Shown: positions 44,901 to 56,258, numbered from the stretch's first letter. The stretch: 64,000 nucleotides of DNA from Helichrysum umbraculigerum (GCA_949592205.1 CATIUR010000012.1:4116501-4180500); one strand, 5' to 3'. Translations and numbers: made by a program. The notes: a model not told the origin generated them from the letters alone.

Positions 44901-46423
44901 TTTCGGGTTTTTAAGCAGGAGATTATATTGAGTCCCGTCCCACCGGTCTCCCCCTGTATGATCAAGGTTCCACCGACAGCGAGTGGGATACGGACGATCT
45001 TATCGTGACAAACGATTTCAGCTCGATGTTTGGACAACCAGTCCATTCCAATAATGACGTCGAAACTGCCGATTTCAATGGGTATAAGATCGATCGAAAA
45101 GGTCTCGTCAGCTAGGTTTAAAGTGCAATTAGGTATCACACTGGTGGTTTCTACAAGTTTTCCATTGGCTAGCTCTACAGTGTACTTAACATCTAAGGCA
45201 ACAGGAGTGATGTCAAGTAATGGGCAAAAATCATCGGAGATAAAGCTTCTATCAGCACCAGTATCAAATAGAACAGAAGCAGTTAAGTTGTTGAGAAGGA
45301 ACATACCCGAGACCACATTCGGGTCCTGGCGGGCGTCCCCAGATTTGATGACGAAAGCTCTGCTGCGAGTGTTGTTGTTGTTGTTGTTGCGGTTGTTGTT
45401 GTTGTTGTTCTTCAGTTTTGGGCACGAGTCCCTGAAATGCCCAGGTTTCCCACACTCAAAGCATACTTTGGGTGGTCTGGTGTTGTTGTTGGAATTGTTG
45501 TTGGCAGGTGAGCGGCAATCTTTGGTGAGGTGGCCGTACCTCTTGCAGTTGTTGCAAAAGGGACCACAGGAACCCTCATGGTGACGGCTGCACTTGGGAC
45601 AATATGGTTTGCTCCCCGTGTAACCCCGGATGATGTCAGTGGTGGTGTTGTAAGCTTTGATGGTGTCGGGTTTCTTGTTTTGTTGGTTGGAGTGGTTGTT
45701 GTGGTAGTCAGACCACTTGCGTTTGTTGTTTTGGGAGGATGAAGTGGGTGGTTCAGAATCTTGGCTCATAGACATCAGGTCTTGGGCCAATGAGATTGCA
45801 CCGTCAATGGTGGTTGGTTTGGAAGAGATGACGTGTCCCCGAACAAAATCAGGGAGACCAAGGGCGTACTTCCTGATTTTATCAGGTTCAGTGCTTACCA
45901 TAGCTGGGCGGAGAGCAGCTAGTTGTTGAAACCTGGTGGTATAACCATCGATGTCACCACCCTGAACCTTTAAGTTCCAGAACTCCTCATCCAGCTTTTG
46001 GAGTTTGGCGATAGAGCAGTACTTGGCAGTGAGTTTGGCTTTCAATTCCTCCCAAGTGATTTGGTAGGCAATGTCAGCACCCACTGATTGGGTATATGAA
46101 TTCCACCAAGAGTGGGCATCATCTTCAAGAGAGCAGGTGGCGAAGTTTACTTTGTCGTTCTCCGCGCATTTGCTGACACGGAAAACAGTTTCCATTTTCT
46201 CGAACCATCTGATTAGTCCGATGGCTCCTTCAGAACCCTTGAAACTCGAGGGTTTGCAGCTTTGAAAGTCCTTGTAAGAACAAGGTTTGGTGGTAGAGGT
46301 TCCAGCGGTATCGCTGTTTCTTGTGGAGTTTGGTGGGGTATTCCGAGCTAAGGCTTCAGTAACAGCCTGGGTTATGAGTGACGTAATCTGAGCATCAGTG
46401 TAAGGTCTGGTCTTTGGCGGCAT
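41975..46423 (-). CDS. Gag-Pol polyprotein of element C (1,482 aa, intact)
   Basis: One open frame from ATG 46423. Gag about 48-215 (WWNSY, EFWNLKVQGGDIDGYTTRFQ); CCHC knuckles at 290-303 (CNNCKRYGHLTKDC) and 321-334 (CFECGKPGHFRDSC). Aspartic protease DTGA at 387-390. Reverse transcriptase about 600-780 with YPLPRIDDLF, MPFGLTNAPA and catalytic FIDD (721-724). RNase H about 865-980 with YCDAS, ELGA, TDHKS and ADALSR. Integrase: HHCC zinc part about 1066-1099, core residues D1129, D1190 and E1226 with 35 residues between the last two. GPY/F module about 1351-1382, and a C-terminal chromodomain about 1422-1462 (EIMDREVKQL, KVRWNSRRGPEFTWERED). These make a full Tekay-type chromovirus. All catalytic residues I looked for are present. 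It could supply enzymes to F. Confidence 0.98.
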   Translation of the reverse strand: MPPKTRPYTDAQITSLITQAVTEALARNTPPNSTRNSDTAGTSTTKPCSYKDFQSCKPSSFKGSEGAIGLIRWFEKMETVFRVSKCAENDKVNFATCSLEDDAHSWWNSYTQSVGADIAYQITWEELKAKLTAKYCSIAKLQKLDEEFWNLKVQGGDIDGYTTRFQQLAALRPAMVSTEPDKIRKYALGLPDFVRGHVISSKPTTIDGAISLAQDLMSMSQDSEPPTSSSQNNKRKWSDYHNNHSNQQNKKPDTIKAYNTTTDIIRGYTGSKPYCPKCSRHHEGSCGPFCNNCKRYGHLTKDCRSPANNNSNNNTRPPKVCFECGKPGHFRDSCPKLKNNNNNNRNNNNNNTRSRAFVIKSGDARQDPNVVSGMFLLNNLTASVLFDTGADRSFISDDFCPLLDITPVALDVKYTVELANGKLVETTSVIPNCTLNLADETFSIDLIPIEIGSFDVIIGMDWLSKHRAEIVCHDKIVRIPLAVGGTLIIQGETGGTGLNIISCLKTRKFLRKGYTAILAHITEKKSEEKRLEDVPIVRDFPEVFPEELPGLPPSRQVEFSIDLVPGAAPVARAPYRLAPSELQELSSQLQELLDRGFIRPSSSPWGAPVLFVKKKDGSFRMCIDYRELNKLTIKNRYPLPRIDDLFDQLQGSSFYSKIDLRSGYHQLRVRDTDIPKTAFRTRYGHYEFQVMPFGLTNAPAVFMDLMNRVCKPYLDKFVIVFIDDILIYSRNEQEHAQHLRTILELLRHEELYAKFSKCEFWIQTVQFLGHVIDSQGIHVDPSKIEAIKDWQAPTSATEVRQFLGLAGYYRRFIENFSKIAQPLTVLTQKDKRFDWTEKQESAFQLLKQKLCSAPILSLPEGTDDFVVYCDASHQGLGCVLMQRDKVIAYASRKLKIHEKNYTTHDLELGAVVFALKIWRHYLYGTKCTIFTDHKSLQHIFDQKDLNMRQRRWVELLTDYDCEIKYHPGKANVVADALSRKERPKPLRVRALSMTIHNDLTIQIHTAQIEALKSENIKNEALRGIDKQFEIRPNGIRYFSNRIWLPSFGNLRGLVMDEAHKSKYSIHPGSDKMYHGIKEFYWWPNMKAEIATYVSKCLTCSKVKTEHQKPPGLLQQPEIPEWKWEQIAMDFITKLPKSSNGCDTIWVIVDRLTKSAHFLAIKENDKMERLTQIYIKEIISHHGVPISIISDRDARFTSHFWQSLQKSLGTRLDMSTAYHPQTDGQSERTIQTLEDMLRACVVDFGTNWEKHLPLCEFSYNNSYHASIKVAPFEALYGRKCRSPICWTEVGDSQLTGPELIHATTEKIVEIQNRLKAARDRQKSYADVRRKPLEFQVGDRVLLKVLPWKGVIRFGKRGKLNPRYIGPFEILERIGPVAYRLQLPSELSSVHPTFHISNLKKCLSDETLIIPLDEIRVDDKLHFVEEPAEIMDREVKQLKQSRISIVKVRWNSRRGPEFTWEREDQMRLKYPQLFTDSTSNTTSS

Positions 46424-46712
46424 GATTCTTCAATAAAAGAAATGAAGATACATGAGATTTTGCAAGAAAGTTGTATTTATCTCAGATGTACATGTATAAA
46501 AGCAGTAATACATAACATCAACAGGGATAATGGCGATTAATATGAGTCGAAAACAGCAAGAATACTTGATAAATGATACGAGTTCAAAGGTTACATCCTA
46601 CAGATGTATTACAAAAGATGTCGGGAATTGTTACATCCGACCGAATTATAGAATAGCGCGTAGATAGTTACTAGATTACAGGGTATATTACAAGACAAAG
46701 ACTACACTAGTC

Positions 46713-47198
46713 TTAACGTAGATTAATTTGTTCCATCATCGTGACAAGACGGTCCACAGTGTTTGCAAGCCTGCTAGCTTGTCGGGCGTTGTCTTCTGCT
46801 AGTGCAAGTCGTTGTGTTAGTCCACGCGCATATTCTTCTGCCTCAAGTGAGCGTTGCACACATTCATCCATCCTTTGTTGCAGAAGGGCATTTTCCACCC
46901 TTATTTCTATTATTTGATTACGAAGGATATCCATGTTGTTGTTAGTGGTTTCAAGATCGTCGGAGACTTGTTCTATGCGTTCGAGGGATGTAAGTCTCCA
47001 GTTTTCGTTTGTTTCCTGCAACACGACATCCATGGTGCGAAGTCGTTGCTCGTGTTGATTCACCCTAGCGGCTAGAGCCGGCAAGGTGGAGTGAGTGGAG
47101 TACGGGCCAGCTCGAGGCAACCTGGAGTTCCTCCTTGCTACCCTTGGGTTCTGCGACCCGGATTGAGAACGAGATGAATTTGATGGTGTGTTTGCCAT
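46713..47198 (-). CDS. Pre-gag ORF of element C (161 aa, coiled coil)
   Basis: It lies between primer site and gag-pol on the sense strand, 290 bp before the gag ATG. N-terminal 45 residues are Ser/Arg-rich and basic; residues about 45-155 are a heptad-like coiled coil (ERIEQVSDDLETTNNNMDIL, LLQQRMDECVQRSLEAEEY). I do not recognise a family. The same slot in E holds a different 253-aa protein. The frame is open in a young element, which supports a real product, but no homology evidence is available here. Confidence 0.65.
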   Translation of the reverse strand: MANTPSNSSRSQSGSQNPRVARRNSRLPRAGPYSTHSTLPALAARVNQHEQRLRTMDVVLQETNENWRLTSLERIEQVSDDLETTNNNMDILRNQIIEIRVENALLQQRMDECVQRSLEAEEYARGLTQRLALAEDNARQASRLANTVDRLVTMMEQINLR

Positions 47199-47510
47199 TT
47201 CTGAGACAAAGCGTTAGTAAGATTGAGGCCTATATTCATATAGTTCCTATATAATATAGCCTATTGAGTGTCTAGCATAAACATGTTTAAGTCTCGGTTC
47301 TCTCGAGGTCAGAGTCTTCTATTGTATCCTGTTCAGTCATAACTACTTTCAGATCTTACATCATCTTTGCTTAATTGTACATAGTTGATCAGGCTATGTT
47401 AAATTAAACTCGTATGCTGTAATCCCTGAACCAGTCATACCTAATAAGGAATACTGCCTAATGGTCATAGTCTAGGCTCACTAAATGCAACCTAGTTCAC
47501 TATAACCTTA

Positions 47511-47523
47511 GGCTCTGATACCA
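47511..47523 (-). other. Primer binding site of element C
   Basis: Minus-strand TGGTATCAGAGCC (initiator tRNA-Met), three bases inside the 5' LTR. Confidence 0.93.
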
Positions 47524-47526
47524 ATC

Positions 47527-50075
47527 TGTAACACCCCCAAATTTTGATGATTTGCGGAAGCTTGATTTGGGTGTTACTAATCAATAACAAAGCACAAAGA
47601 TATATAGTAAACGACTCTATATGCGTCGTTTTAACAAAATATATTGATAACTGAAATGTTTACAACATTTATAGCTTTACATAGCTCGAGTTTAAATAAA
47701 TGAGATTTCAGTACATAAGTACTTGTACAAAATATACTAATGCAAGAAAATCTCAATCGTCTGTATGCTGACTCGAGCTAAATCCTGAAGCAGAAACATC
47801 CTACTGCTGGGTACCTGCGATATATGCTAAAAGGTCAGCTATAAAGCTGGTGAGCTCACAGGTTTGAAATCAAGTAATATTGTATGAACCGCAAGATTTA
47901 AAAAAAATGAATTGCATCCAGCAATTAAATAATGAATTGCATCCAGCAATTAAATAATGAATTGCATCCAGCAATTTAATGATAATCATCGTGTATACAG
48001 CCATGAGCACATAGTTGAGCTTAACTCGAGGGCCGGGTCCCCTATAGAGAATTCCGGGCGAGGTGCCTCCACGAATGCCTAATCCACATTCGTCTTCCCA
48101 AATATTAGTACGTCCGTTTACCCGGTTAGTGCTTGCTAACCCGAACGAGGAGGGTCAATCCTATATGGTACCATATACTAATATTCACGCTACAACGTAT
48201 TAACAACTATGCTGACGGAGGACTTTAAATGATTAGTTTCAAAAAAACTCATGTAGTATATGAAAAGTTGGTACTTGCGTTCACATGTTAAAAGTTGAGC
48301 AGTATATCACACCCCTGAGTAAAACAGTAAAAGAGGGGCTATGAGACTCACCTGAGTCGTTGAGTTTATGAAAATAAACTGAGGATGATTAGCCGAGAAT
48401 CGAAGTCCAAAGACTTGTAACCTGAGGGTGTCCATGACACGCGATGGTTATAATATGCGAAGGTATCTAATAAGACTACCTTGTAGTTGTTCGTCCAACT
48501 ATAATGTCCAAATCTCCACTATTTGGTTGATAAGTTTAAGTATTTGAAAAGTGTACGGCCCGTTGGTGACGGATTTGTAATAATAATCTCAACTATTATT
48601 ATTTTGATTTCGTGGCGTTTTACTTGAAAAATGTGTTTTGATTGTGTTTTAGAAGCCGTTACGAAATCTAAGTACGGGGGTCCGGGGGCAGCGCCCCTGG
48701 TAGCGGGGTCCAAGGGGCGGCAGCCCCTGGCGGGGTCCAAGGGGCAGAGCCCCTGGCTGGGGTCGAGCTGCCAGGTCAGCTTGGAAAATTTTTATTTCTA
48801 CTATATTGCTTGACGAAAAACGCATCTGGATCTGAATTTGGGTAAAATCGAGTGATAAATTTCGAGTCTCGACACTTAGTAAAAAATCTGTGTTTTTGAG
48901 GTTCTGGTTTGTGCGACGTAGGGTGCGACGTCGCAGGTAGGATTGCGACGTTGAGCATGACGTCGCTAAAGACGACGTTTCGCAATTTAATGCGACGTAG
49001 GGTGCTGCGTCGCTAATGCGACGTAGGTGATTTCTGCGACGTAGGGGCTTGCGTCGCTAAGTGCGACGTGGCGAGGTATTGGCGACGTTAAGGCTGACGT
49101 CGCTATATGCGACGTCGCAATTTAATGCGACGTTGTGACTGACGTCGCACTATGCGACGTCACGAGGGGTATTGCGACGTAGAAGCTGACGTCGCATAAA
49201 CTCTGGGCCAAATGCGACGTAGCGGTCTGTTGGCCGGAAAATGTGTCGAAAACGAGTTTTTCGGTTTCCGTTCGGTCCAAAACTTTTACCCAACCCTTAT
49301 TTGAACATTATAAGTCGATACAAACCGCAAACAAGTAAAAACACTTAAAAACGAGAGGTGTCGGAAACTTACAAATCGCCGAAATGAAATTTCGGAAAGA
49401 TAGAAAGATAGATCGTGTCGCGGTGGTCGTGAATCTCTAAAAATCTTGAAGATCCGAAGTCGTTTGATATGTTTATTTTGCGTTTTTGTGAGATTTTTGA
49501 AGGTGGGGGTGGTTGGTGGAGTTGAGAGAAAAGAAAGGAGAAAGAGAAAGAGAGATGAGAAAGTGAGAAAAAGAGAGTGGGAAATGGGAGGTTATCCTCC
49601 CATTTTTCGCCCCGCGTTCCCGCTCCGTGCGGTGTTCGTTTGCTCCGTCGTTTCAACGTTAATTAATTATTTTACGTTTTAATTATAAGTTTTAGATTAC
49701 GAATTTTTACGCGATAGTTTGTTTAATTATTTTACTAATCACTTTATTTTGAGTTATAAGTTGTAATTTATTTTATTTGGTTTGCGCGTTTTACGTTTTA
49801 AATTATGTAATTCCTGATTGTACGATACGAAATATTATAATAATAATATTTTTGACATAAACCGTTATTTAATAAAATTTTGTCACCAACGTCCATATAA
49901 AATAGAATCGAAATACATCCGATTTAAATTGCGTACGATTTAATCAAATCGCATTTTCGTATATATTCAACAATATATAAAATTCGATACATTAATTAGC
50001 CTAACAAGGAACTAATTACATGTATTAACATATGATTAGGCACTAATTACTAGTCCTAATTTGGCGGGTGTTACA
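47527..50075 (-). repeat. 5' LTR of element C
   Basis: 2,549 bp, virtually identical to 39392-41940. Sub-features: 25-bp triplicate 47910-47976, GGGGC cluster 48675-48775, 22-nt hairpin array 48945-49195. Confidence 0.97.
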
Positions 50076-50490
50076 CTTTCACTCCCTGAGATATCATTTA
50101 ATGGTGGAATATAAATCGATAAACATTTGTTATGTGTAATACTTCTTGTATTTAATTTGACGGATTTCAAAAATAAATATTTTTTGGTACACCGAAAAAG
50201 TCGCATTCCTGACATTATCTTTCTTACGTCAGTGCATTTTTCTGGCGCACCTCTCCCATCACCATTAATACCACCACTCTCCACCATCATCACCCTTATA
50301 TCTCTACCACCAACCACTGCCATCATCCACGACTCTTGATTTTTAACCACAAAATCATCAAGTTGCGTTTACTATAAAATCAGTGATTTTATCTCACTCT
50401 TTACGCACACTTGATTTTTGTGTTCTTAAAAATTGAAAACCTTTCATCTTCAAAACCCTAAAACCTGCAATTCAAAATCCTTTAATTAAA

Positions 50491-52774
50491 ATGGTAAGAT
50501 CAAAATTCTTTCCCAATTCTTATTCACCCACTGCAGATATTAAGGCTCTAAAAGCATCTACAGTGAGTGATGATCTTGTCATCACTGTTCCTAAATCAAA
50601 TTATTTGGGAAATATAACTTGTACAAAAACCGAGTATGCGGAGATAATAAACTTTTTGAATACGCACTTTATTCTCCCTGCTCTCACATTATCTCCTGGG
50701 GAAATGAACCCAGAATGGCTTCGTGAGTTCTGGTTTACCTGTACTCACTCTGTTGTCTCTGGTACTTCACAACTTCAGGGTTTTATAGATAATGGAGGTC
50801 AAAAGATAATAATCACTGCCGCAACCATCCGTACCGTTTTGCAATTACCTGTACATGATGCTTATGTACCGCTGCCTGATGGGGATGATGCCAAGGGAGG
50901 CATAATCAATCTCACAGGGATTGACTGCAAATACTCCGTTGACAGTAGCGGTAATCATAAATATTCTACTGTACATAAATCTAAAATGGATGGTGTGTGG
51001 AATGCCCTATTTTCAAACTTTATTCAATGTCTGGGCACAAAAACAGGGAGCTATGATCAATTCAGCACTCTTGAGGCACAAATCAGCTGGTCACTAGTCA
51101 ACTCTCTAAAAGTTGACTATGCAAGTGTGATCTTCAATGAGCTGGTTAACCGCGTCGCTGAGCCTGCAAAATATGTGCCCTATCCTAGGTTTCTATCATT
51201 GATCTTTAAAGATCAGTTTGAATCATATGATAGAGTCTCTTTCAAAGGTTTTGAGCCAACCCTGGTGGGAACTCAAATATTTTCTAAACCAGCGACTGTG
51301 TCTCTCCTTGATTTCATGAAAATCAAGGGAGTACTTGCACCCCAGCCATTACGATCTGTACAACCGTCCGCTCCTGCCCCTACATCGACCACGTCACTGA
51401 CCAAACCCCCAGTGACTAGTGTGGTCAAAATACCAGTCAAGAAATCAACCACCGCTCCTAAAAGGAAATCCAAACTAGGGTCCCTGACATTAACGGATCA
51501 GGGACGTAGCAAAAAGAAGACGTCTACGGACGCCAAGAGTGAAGCGGAAACTGAACGTTCAGTCCCTGCGGGCACTCTTGATCAACCCTCAACCACAACT
51601 ATTTCACTAGACTCCCGAAAGTCTAGTGACTTAACAAAGGGTAACCTACAGACAGCTACAATGGCTCAACGTATTGATAGCAGTGATTCGGGTGCATCCC
51701 ACACCCACTTATCGAGTCAACCCATCAGGCACTTGTCATCCTCCCAAAAGGATGACATTTTAGACAAAGGGCTAGTGGCATAAGCGGGTGTTAACACACT
51801 CAATGTTGATGTCACAACACAGGCTACAAACCCAGGCCAATTCTCATCTTTCACTGCACCAACCGACAATGTCTCTTCACTGTCACATGGAGAGATACAG
51901 GTTGACATCTCTGTTTCCAATGATCCACCAGCTCAAACACAAGCTGATGATGACGAGGAAACCCTACCAATGGACACCTCTTCATCCGATGATGAAAAAT
52001 CTCCACCACCACATTTACCAATTAATACTGCTGCTGCTGCCACTGAACCTACACATACAACTCTTATCACTGAACCTGAACCTACTCCAATTATCACTGA
52101 ACCAACATCCACCACACTCACTCCACCTATTCCTGAACCTATCGCTGCTCCATCAGCTACTATTGTCAGTTCACCAATCCAGGAAATAGACGCCATGTCT
52201 ATCTCCAGTGATAATTCAGTAGCTGATACTGATCCTCTTGCTGATATTTCTATGGACGCAGGGGATCAGGGAGCACAATCTAAAACACTCCCTACCCACC
52301 ATTATCTTCACAAAAACAACCTACACCACGATCTCCTCAACAACAGATACCACATCCACCTCCACCTCACAAAGCTGATGACCATGCTTCATCATCCACT
52401 CCTTCCTCTTCTGAGAAGCTGCTACTGGACTATCTTGCTTCTTCTCAGCAACACATCAAGCTTCTTTCTGACGAAAGAGAAGCACTCAAAGGACAAGTTG
52501 CTGATCTTACATCTGCTGTCAAAGCTCTGGCATCTGTCTATGATCCAATCCCTGCCTGGAGCAATGAGATAAGCAACAAGGTAAAACTCATGACTAATGC
52601 TGGCCTATCCTTTTCTCAGTCACTGAGGACTCTTTCCAAAGCCCAATCTGAACTCATGACAACAACAAGGGTAAATCTCACTACTCACGATGAATCAATC
52701 TCTGCACTTTCTACTCAACAAAAGGAAATGCCATCCTCTGTTCTCAAATACATTACAGCAAATGATAAAGTTAT
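50491..52774 (+). pseudogene. Accessory ORF of element A, first part (cut by B)
   Basis: ATG 50491 follows a leader rich in CCACCATCATCACC and ending CAAAACCCTAAAACC, like a plant 5' UTR. Residues 1-270 form the globular domain shared with B and H (TEYAEIINFLNTHFILPALT, PEWLREFW, KIIITAATIRTVLQLP, PYPRFLSLIFKDQF). A Ser/Thr/Pro-rich basic linker follows. TAA at 51781-51783 replaces a TCA codon of B. The frame then continues (acidic, Pro-rich) until a frameshift near 52290, after which a coiled-coil part (52390-52774) is read in the third frame. The B insertion with target GTTAT ends this part at 52774; the frame resumes at 62537. The function is unknown. Confidence 0.85.
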
Positions 52775-53814
52775 TGTTGAGTCACTGGTCGCTGACCATG
52801 ATGAAGTCACTAGTCGCTGACCAACTCAACTGTTCACTACTCGATGAAGAAATGGATTGTATCGAAGCTGCTGTTGCTAATAATGAGTTTCGCTGATCGT
52901 CATTCTTTCTGTTCGATATTCTGAGGAAGATTTAATGCTCCACTTGGTGTGTCGCTGGTCTACATCAGCGAGAGCCTTACTTCTTCAAATCAATAAAGGT
53001 AAAAGTCACTGCCAGAATAACAGCTAGTCACTGAAGATCTTTAGTTCAATTCATTCTACAAGAGCATGTTAGCTCGCAGTGAGTGAGGAGGATTGCTGCA
53101 TCTTCAGTGACTATTCAATAAAGCCTCTCAATCATCTAGTACTAAAAAGTACTGTACTTATCTATTCATCAGCAAGAGTGTTCCAGTTCGAAGTATGTCC
53201 GAAAGATTACGTGGCAGCAAGTGATTGGTTTTAAGGTAACGAGATATTTGCGGTAACAGAATTGGGACCCGCAGAATGTCGGTTCATCAGAGTTCAAACC
53301 AATCAAGCAGCAACACGTGTCCTTCCAAGATCCTATTTTGTAGGCGATATTTTAGGAACTCTTGTAGTATAAATAGTTCAGTATTTTGTACTGTAGAGGC
53401 TAGTCGTTCAATTCGTGTTAATCACTTGTGTGTCAGTGAGTAGTTTGTCTAAGCACGATTTAGCGATTCATAGAGTGAACAGTCAGCGTGTTTGTCCACT
53501 GCTATTCATCTCGATTGTAATAGTTTAGCTAAGTGTTTGAATTGGATTAACTTTGGTTAATCCATTCCGCATTCAACACTTGTGAATTTTATGATCAATA
53601 CAATTCACCATTTCAGCTACTATTACATTGTTCTTTGATATTGTCATATATGTTATCTAATATACTCTGTTTCTGTTATAACGATTAAGAACTTTTAATT
53701 AACTTAGTTAAAATCAGAAAAAGTTTTCAAATTGTATTCAACCCCCCCTTCTACAATTTAACTTTACACTTTGCGATTCCAAATCACTAATCAATAGTGA
53801 ATACGGGACTCTCA
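52775..53814 (+). repeat. 5' LTR of element B
   Basis: 1,040 bp, TGTTGAGTCACTGG...GGGACTCTCA. TATA box TATAAATA at 53368-53375. A CACGTG palindrome sits near 53313. A run of 7 C precedes the end. Confidence 0.95.
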
Positions 53815-53816
53815 AT

Positions 53817-53828
53817 TGGTAAGAGAGC
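53817..53828 (+). other. Primer binding site of element B (mutated)
   Basis: TGGTAAGAGAGC where A has TGGTATCAGAGC; two mismatches to the tRNA(iMet) complement. Confidence 0.75.
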
Positions 53829-53863
53829 AGAGTTGGTTTAACTTCAATTAACCAGGTCTGCAA

Positions 53864-56179
53864 ATGGAATCTGTAAAGTATAGTTGTGTTGACTCTGACT
53901 ATCAAAAGGGAAATGGTTCTACAACCAAACCTCCAGCTTTTGATCCTTCAAGGATTGAAACTAGGATGTCCCGGATGATGATGTTTTTGGACTTAATTGA
54001 TGACCGTCTCTGTAATATCATAACCAATGGTCCACATATCCCAACTACTATTGTTCCTGCTGTAATTGCAACAGCTACTACTCCAGCTATACCAGAAATG
54101 GTTTTACCTAAAAGAGAGGAACAATGGACTGATGAGGATAGGCGATTGGTTAGACTTGATAAACAAGCTAAAATCTACATAGGCATGGCACTTCCTGATG
54201 AAGTGTTTGAATCAATCAGGCTTTGTAGAACTGCTAAAGATATGTGGGATACCCTTAGGAATATATATATTGGAACTCCTGATATTATTCGCTGCAGGGA
54301 AGTCAATCTCACTCGCCAGTATGAGCTGTTCGCAATGGAACCAAATGAATCTCTGTCTTCCACTTATACCAGATACCAGTCACTGATGAACAAAATGGAG
54401 AAGGCTGGTATAGGCATGGAACAGAGATTTGTTGTTGAAAAGTTTCTTGAGTTGCTGCCAAGAAAAATCTGGGGAACCATTGCAACATGTACCAGACAGA
54501 GAAATGATTATTCAATTTTGAATTTAACTCAGGTGTATGGTATTTTGCTCAATTGGGAGCAGTCTGAAAAGCAAGCTGATAAGAGTGAGCATATTCATGC
54601 TACTCTTGGAAGTCAGAAGATATCCAATGCCCTTGTAGCAGAGCTTGATGAAATCGATCAAAGACAGAAGTCAAAAGTGTCTAAGAAAAGTTTAAAGTCA
54701 CTGATAGCTGAAGAGGAATGTGGTCAAAATGAAGAACAGTCAGAATATGAGTATGATGAAGGATTGGAGAAGCTTGAGAAGGATATGGCCATGATGGTTG
54801 CTAATTTCAGAAGGAACACCAGATCAAAATGATTTGCTGGTACTCCATCATCTGATAAATTTCAATCGAAGGGTAAATGCTACAAATGTGGCAAAATTGG
54901 TCATTTTGCAGCTGAATGCAGATCAAAGTCAGTAAATCAAGTCCCTGAACCTGTGCCAGACTTCAGAAATGATAAGTACAACAAGTACAAGGCAAAATAC
55001 AAAAAATTGAAGGCATTGGCTAAATCTGGAAAGAAGAAGGGAAAAGGTTTCATCGCTGAAGAAGGTTCATTCAGTGATTCTGACTCCTCATCATCAGATG
55101 AAGAAGAAGCAATGATTTGTTTAGATAAGGAGTACTGTCTGATGGCTGATGACACTGAACTTCTTGAAGACATCAAAGAAGTCACTCCTAAATGTTCAGC
55201 ATCTGAATGGGATCCTGAAACTCTTTACAAGGTACATTGCTTTAAAACATATACAGCTGCTGAAAAAGATAATGTCTTTGAGTCTTTGATAGTTGACTTA
55301 TCAAATGCTCATGATATTCAAAGAGGGCAGAAACGTAAAATCAGTGATTTACAATCCAAACTTAATGACCAAAATGAAAATGAGTCAAGAATGAAGAAAT
55401 TAAAACTGGATCTTGATGCACAAACTTATGCAAATCAAGTGTGTGTTCAAGAAAAGGTTAAATTTGAAACACAATTTCAACAGCTTAAAAAAGTCATGGA
55501 ATTTTGGTGTAAGTCAAATGATAAAGTCAATCACTGTGTAAATAATCAAATTCCAAAACAAGTCAAAGCTATTTTGGGAGGAGATTATGAATATGCTGCA
55601 TCTCTTGCTGATTCAACAATGGTTGACCCTGTTTTTGATCCAAAGGGTAATTTTTCAGAAGCTGTATTTGAACCCATCTCCATCTTCAGTGAGCCACGAA
55701 TAAACTATTTTACTAAAAGCAAGTTGGTCACTGAAGACACTGATGTCTTAAATGGTAACAATGAGATGAATGTTTTAAAAACTGTCAAATCATCAGTAAC
55801 TTGACATCTCATCAAAACCATCGCTGATAATCAAACAATCATCAGCAACTTCACTGACACTGTAACTGTCACTGAGACAACCTCCATCAGTGACCTAAAG
55901 TCAAAGATGCAAGAAGTAACAATCAGCAAGAAAAGTTGTGTGATTGTGTCAGATCAGCAACTTAAAAAGAGAAAAGCTAAAAAGGCCGGCTATTTGAACA
56001 AAAAGTGTTATAAATGTGGCAACAGGCAACATGTGTTATCTGAATGTTCTGTTACACCTTTTGAAAAACAAAACATCATCAGTGAACATTCAAATACGAT
56101 TTATTCAAATCAATGGAAGCCAAAACCAGCGCTTGGTCACTATGAACCTATCTCTGGATGGGTTCATCAACTGGACTAA
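53864..56179 (+). pseudogene. Gag of element B (772 codons, two stops)
   Basis: One frame from ATG 53864 with only TGA at 54830 (AGA in A) and TGA at 55802 (TCA in A). The N-terminal copia-type gag region (about 1-230) includes RMMMFLDLIDDRLCNIITNG and DMWDTLRNIYIGTPDIIRC. First CCHC knuckle CYKCGKIGHFAAEC is complete, at about 54879-54920. Next a Lys-rich YNKYKAKYKKLKAL helix and an acidic SDSDSSSSDEEE tract. The second knuckle CYKCGNRQHVLSEC near the C-terminus is complete. Ordinary copia elements continue to protease after this point; here the frame ends at WVHQLD. A gag with two separated knuckles and a long acidic spacer is atypical. Confidence 0.9.
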
Positions 56180-56258
56180 TCATGTAGTTCATATAGTCTC
56201 ATGAGTATTTATTATGTTGTCATACTTGTTTTATATCAGTGACTTAATTTCTTCTAAG

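Larger units (their letters stand above)
39392..50075 (-). mobile_element. Element C: complete autonomous Ty3/gypsy chromovirus (Tekay-like)
   Basis: Two 2,549-bp LTRs (39392-41940, 47527-50075) with target duplication CTTTC (39387-39391 and 50076-50080). The minus strand reads LTR, primer site, 161-aa pre-gag ORF, an unbroken 1,482-codon gag-pol, polypurine tract (complement of 41941-41955), LTR. The only LTR difference I noticed is A/G near 39433/47568. It split element A between gag and accessory ORF. By intact coding region and LTR identity it is the youngest insertion in the window and potentially active. Confidence 0.97.

Noticed and set aside
43343..45584. Plus-strand ORFs of up to 184 codons opposite gag-pol of C
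   Set aside because: Antisense shadows of the polyprotein frame; no domain.
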